This document shows positions 62,492-64,000 of a DNA stretch of 64,000 nucleotides, one piece after another. Position 1 is the first letter of the stretch; every line of letters begins with the position of its first letter. The position numbers and the translations under genes were made by a program. Source of the stretch: Cognataquiflexum aquatile (GTDB taxonomy: Bacteria; Bacteroidota; Bacteroidia; Cytophagales; Cyclobacteriaceae); contig NZ_QMIK01000002.1 in assembly GCF_003316845.1 (NCBI RefSeq), forward strand, positions 248,001 to 312,000, given 5' to 3'. Under the pieces are notes generated by a model, which did not search any database, was not told the origin of the DNA, and worked only from the letters and a program-made list of their open reading frames with translations.

Positions 62492-64000
62492 TGTGTCTGA
62501 AGATTATTGTGAATGGTGTAGATGTTCAAATCGTAATTTTCGCATATCTCCTCGAAAACAGCTTCTGTTTCGTGGGGATTGATGGAAAGAGAAGCAAAAT
62601 ACATGACCCTTTCAAGTTCCTTAGCGACTAGGGATTTTTCAAGATTAAATGTTTCCGAACTTTTATTGAAAGATTCAATCGGAGGGATTACAACCAAGTC
62701 ATGGATTGTGGCCACTGTTTTATCCGGGTGCCTTCGGAGAATTCTTCCTCTTCTTTGGATGAATTGTCTGGGATTACCTGTAGAGGAGCAGAAAATAGCA
62801 TGTTCAGCTCTGGGAATATCGACACCTTCGTCAAGGCATTTCATAGAGGCAATGACTTGAATCTTGCCTTCTTTGAATTGACCAAGAATACTATCTCGGT
62901 CAGGCATTCCGCTTGTGAACTGATTGACAAAGATCGATTTATCTATTTTGCCTATTTCTCTGGTATATTGATTTATGATTTTTATGCTTTCGTCTTCCAA
63001 TTCCTCCTCCTCTAATTCCTCCTGAGTATAGCCTTCCGGAACATAGATGAAAGTGTAATTCAGATTACCTTCTTTTTCGAACCTTCCTTTTAGAATCGAA
63101 ATGGTTTTGAACAACTTATTCTCTGCCTTATGAATTATCCTTTTCCTTTTTAATAGGAGCTTTTCAACTATGTCATTTTTTTCCAAGGAGTCAGATCCCT
63201 TGTTGAAAAATTTTGCAAGCTTTTTAGAGATTTCAATGTATTCAAATAATTCTTCACTTGTTAATTCTACAATGTGAGGATGATAATAATACTTGCAAAG
63301 GATGCCTTCATTGATTGCTCTCTCCATTCCAAAGGTATAGGTATATGGCTCGGAATCATTAAAAAATCGCTCCATGGACATACTGCCTTCTAAATCATAG
63401 ATCCGTTTTGGAGTGGCAGAAAGTCCAATTCGCTTATTGAAAGGGATTTGTGATAACCTTGCCAAGATGCTTTTTGAACCAATGTTGTGTGCTTCATCAG
63501 CAATGAGAATAGTATCATTTGAAAAATTGGCGAGATTTTTAAAAAATTTGTCCTTGACAAAAGAAGCGTAAGTTGTAATTACAATAAATGATTTTGGAAT
63601 CCTTTTCGCTGTCGATAAAGTGGTCGCAAGTCTGCCCTCCCAATTTTCTTTAGACGATACTTTTATAATTTCTTGGAAATTGAAACTCTTGGCTTCTTCT
63701 TCCCACTGATTGACCAAAGTAATGGTCGGGACTAAAATTATGGCATTGTAATTTTTACCTTTGGATTCTTCAAGAAGGCAGTTCAGAGAAGTAATTGTCT
63801 TACCAGTCCCGGTAGCCATAGCAAATATTCCTTGATAGTCGTTTTTAACCCAATTGTTATACGCTTCAATCTGGTATTCTCTTGGGCCTGATGGATAGGG
63901 AAATCGCGGTTCTCTGGATATCCTATAAATTTGTTCTATTAATTTTTCTAAAGTTCTTTTTACTTGTTTATTGTCGTTTAACCTTTCCTTCTTAGAAAGT
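62488..64000 (-). CDS. SF2 DEAD/DEAH helicase, N-terminus cut by window edge
   Basis: At least 504 aa are visible and the frame is still open at the window edge, so the N-terminus is missing. The helicase core is complete: GPREYQIEAYNNW (Q-motif-like), Walker A MATGTGKT, DEAH box in LIADEAHN, GLSATPKR, KCLDEGVDIP and QRRGRILRRHPD. The inner ATG at MATGTGKT is not the start because the conserved Q-motif region lies upstream of it. Relatives often carry an N-terminal PLD nuclease or other domain, which would be outside this window. It is the first gene of the four-gene operon and probably translocates on DNA for restriction. Confidence 0.9.
   Translation of the reverse strand, partial: LSKKERLNDNKQVKRTLEKLIEQIYRISREPRFPYPSGPREYQIEAYNNWVKNDYQGIFAMATGTGKTITSLNCLLEESKGKNYNAIILVPTITLVNQWEEEAKSFNFQEIIKVSSKENWEGRLATTLSTAKRIPKSFIVITTYASFVKDKFFKNLANFSNDTILIADEAHNIGSKSILARLSQIPFNKRIGLSATPKRIYDLEGSMSMERFFNDSEPYTYTFGMERAINEGILCKYYYHPHIVELTSEELFEYIEISKKLAKFFNKGSDSLEKNDIVEKLLLKRKRIIHKAENKLFKTISILKGRFEKEGNLNYTFIYVPEGYTQEELEEEELEDESIKIINQYTREIGKIDKSIFVNQFTSGMPDRDSILGQFKEGKIQVIASMKCLDEGVDIPRAEHAIFCSSTGNPRQFIQRRGRILRRHPDKTVATIHDLVVIPPIESFNKSSETFNLEKSLVAKELERVMYFASLSINPHETEAVFEEICENYDLNIYTIHNNLQTQ

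Overview
The window looks like chromosomal DNA of a Bacteroidota bacterium, most likely of the order Cytophagales (Cyclobacteriaceae-like). The evidence is a PorT-type barrel of the type IX secretion system overlapping the menaquinone methyltransferase gene, a GldJ/GldK-like formylglycine-fold lipoprotein, a DUF5606 protein, many lipoproteins with short lipoboxes, Bacteroidota-type -7 elements (TAnnTTTG), and intergenic simple repeats typical of this phylum. No rRNA or tRNA gene was found.

Layout. 0.5-11.9 kb: housekeeping genes (low-molecular-weight phosphatase plus fructosamine kinase, aspartokinase, fructose-1,6-bisphosphatase, DUF5606 protein, EngB GTPase, UbiE/MenG with PorT, a short-chain dehydrogenase with a VanX-like dipeptidase, ThuA protein, epimerase). 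11.9-13.7 kb: a DHFR-like and an S41 peptidase gene beside an attC-like imperfect palindrome, possibly acquired. 15.4-24.4 kb: a fatty-acid degradation block in the order fadN-fadA-fadE, interrupted twice by S23-type four-helix-bundle genes, with a MarR regulator first in the operon and an acyl-CoA ligase beyond it. Two perfect 14-bp palindromes in front of marR are probable operators. 24.4-24.8 kb: an AT-rich gap with clustered DnaA boxes, the probable oriC, followed by mnmG and, about 4.5 kb further on, one perfect and one near-perfect parS site. 29.3-48.8 kb: ybeY, a serine-kinase-like ATPase, xth, comF, a lemA/TPM operon, a large PAS histidine kinase, a PDZ aspartic protease, a Fur regulator, a cytochrome oxidase subunit III, mfd, the GldJ-like lipoprotein and an S9 peptidase. 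49.5-50.9 kb: gene-free, built from diverged repeats. 52.5-64.0 kb: a defence island.

The defence island is the most interesting part. A plus-strand operon encodes a DUF4007 protein, a 1068-aa P-loop ATPase and a PAPS-reductase-like protein, which match SspB, SspC and SspD of the single-strand DNA phosphorothioation system. The operon continues with a short DUF262 protein (DGQQR motif, no visible HNH nuclease domain) and a stand-alone SIR2-type NADase-like protein. No SspA/DndA cysteine desulfurase lies in the window. Converging on it, tail to tail with overlapping stop codons, is a tightly coupled minus-strand operon: an SF2 helicase (cut by the window edge), a 71-aa protein, a Rad50-like ATPase with a CxxC hook, and a 164-aa protein. 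One reading is that SspBCD marks the DNA, the DUF262 protein senses the mark, SIR2 kills by NAD loss, and the helicase/SMC module is a second restriction arm comparable to SspFGH. The family assignments rest on visible motifs; how the parts work together is inference.
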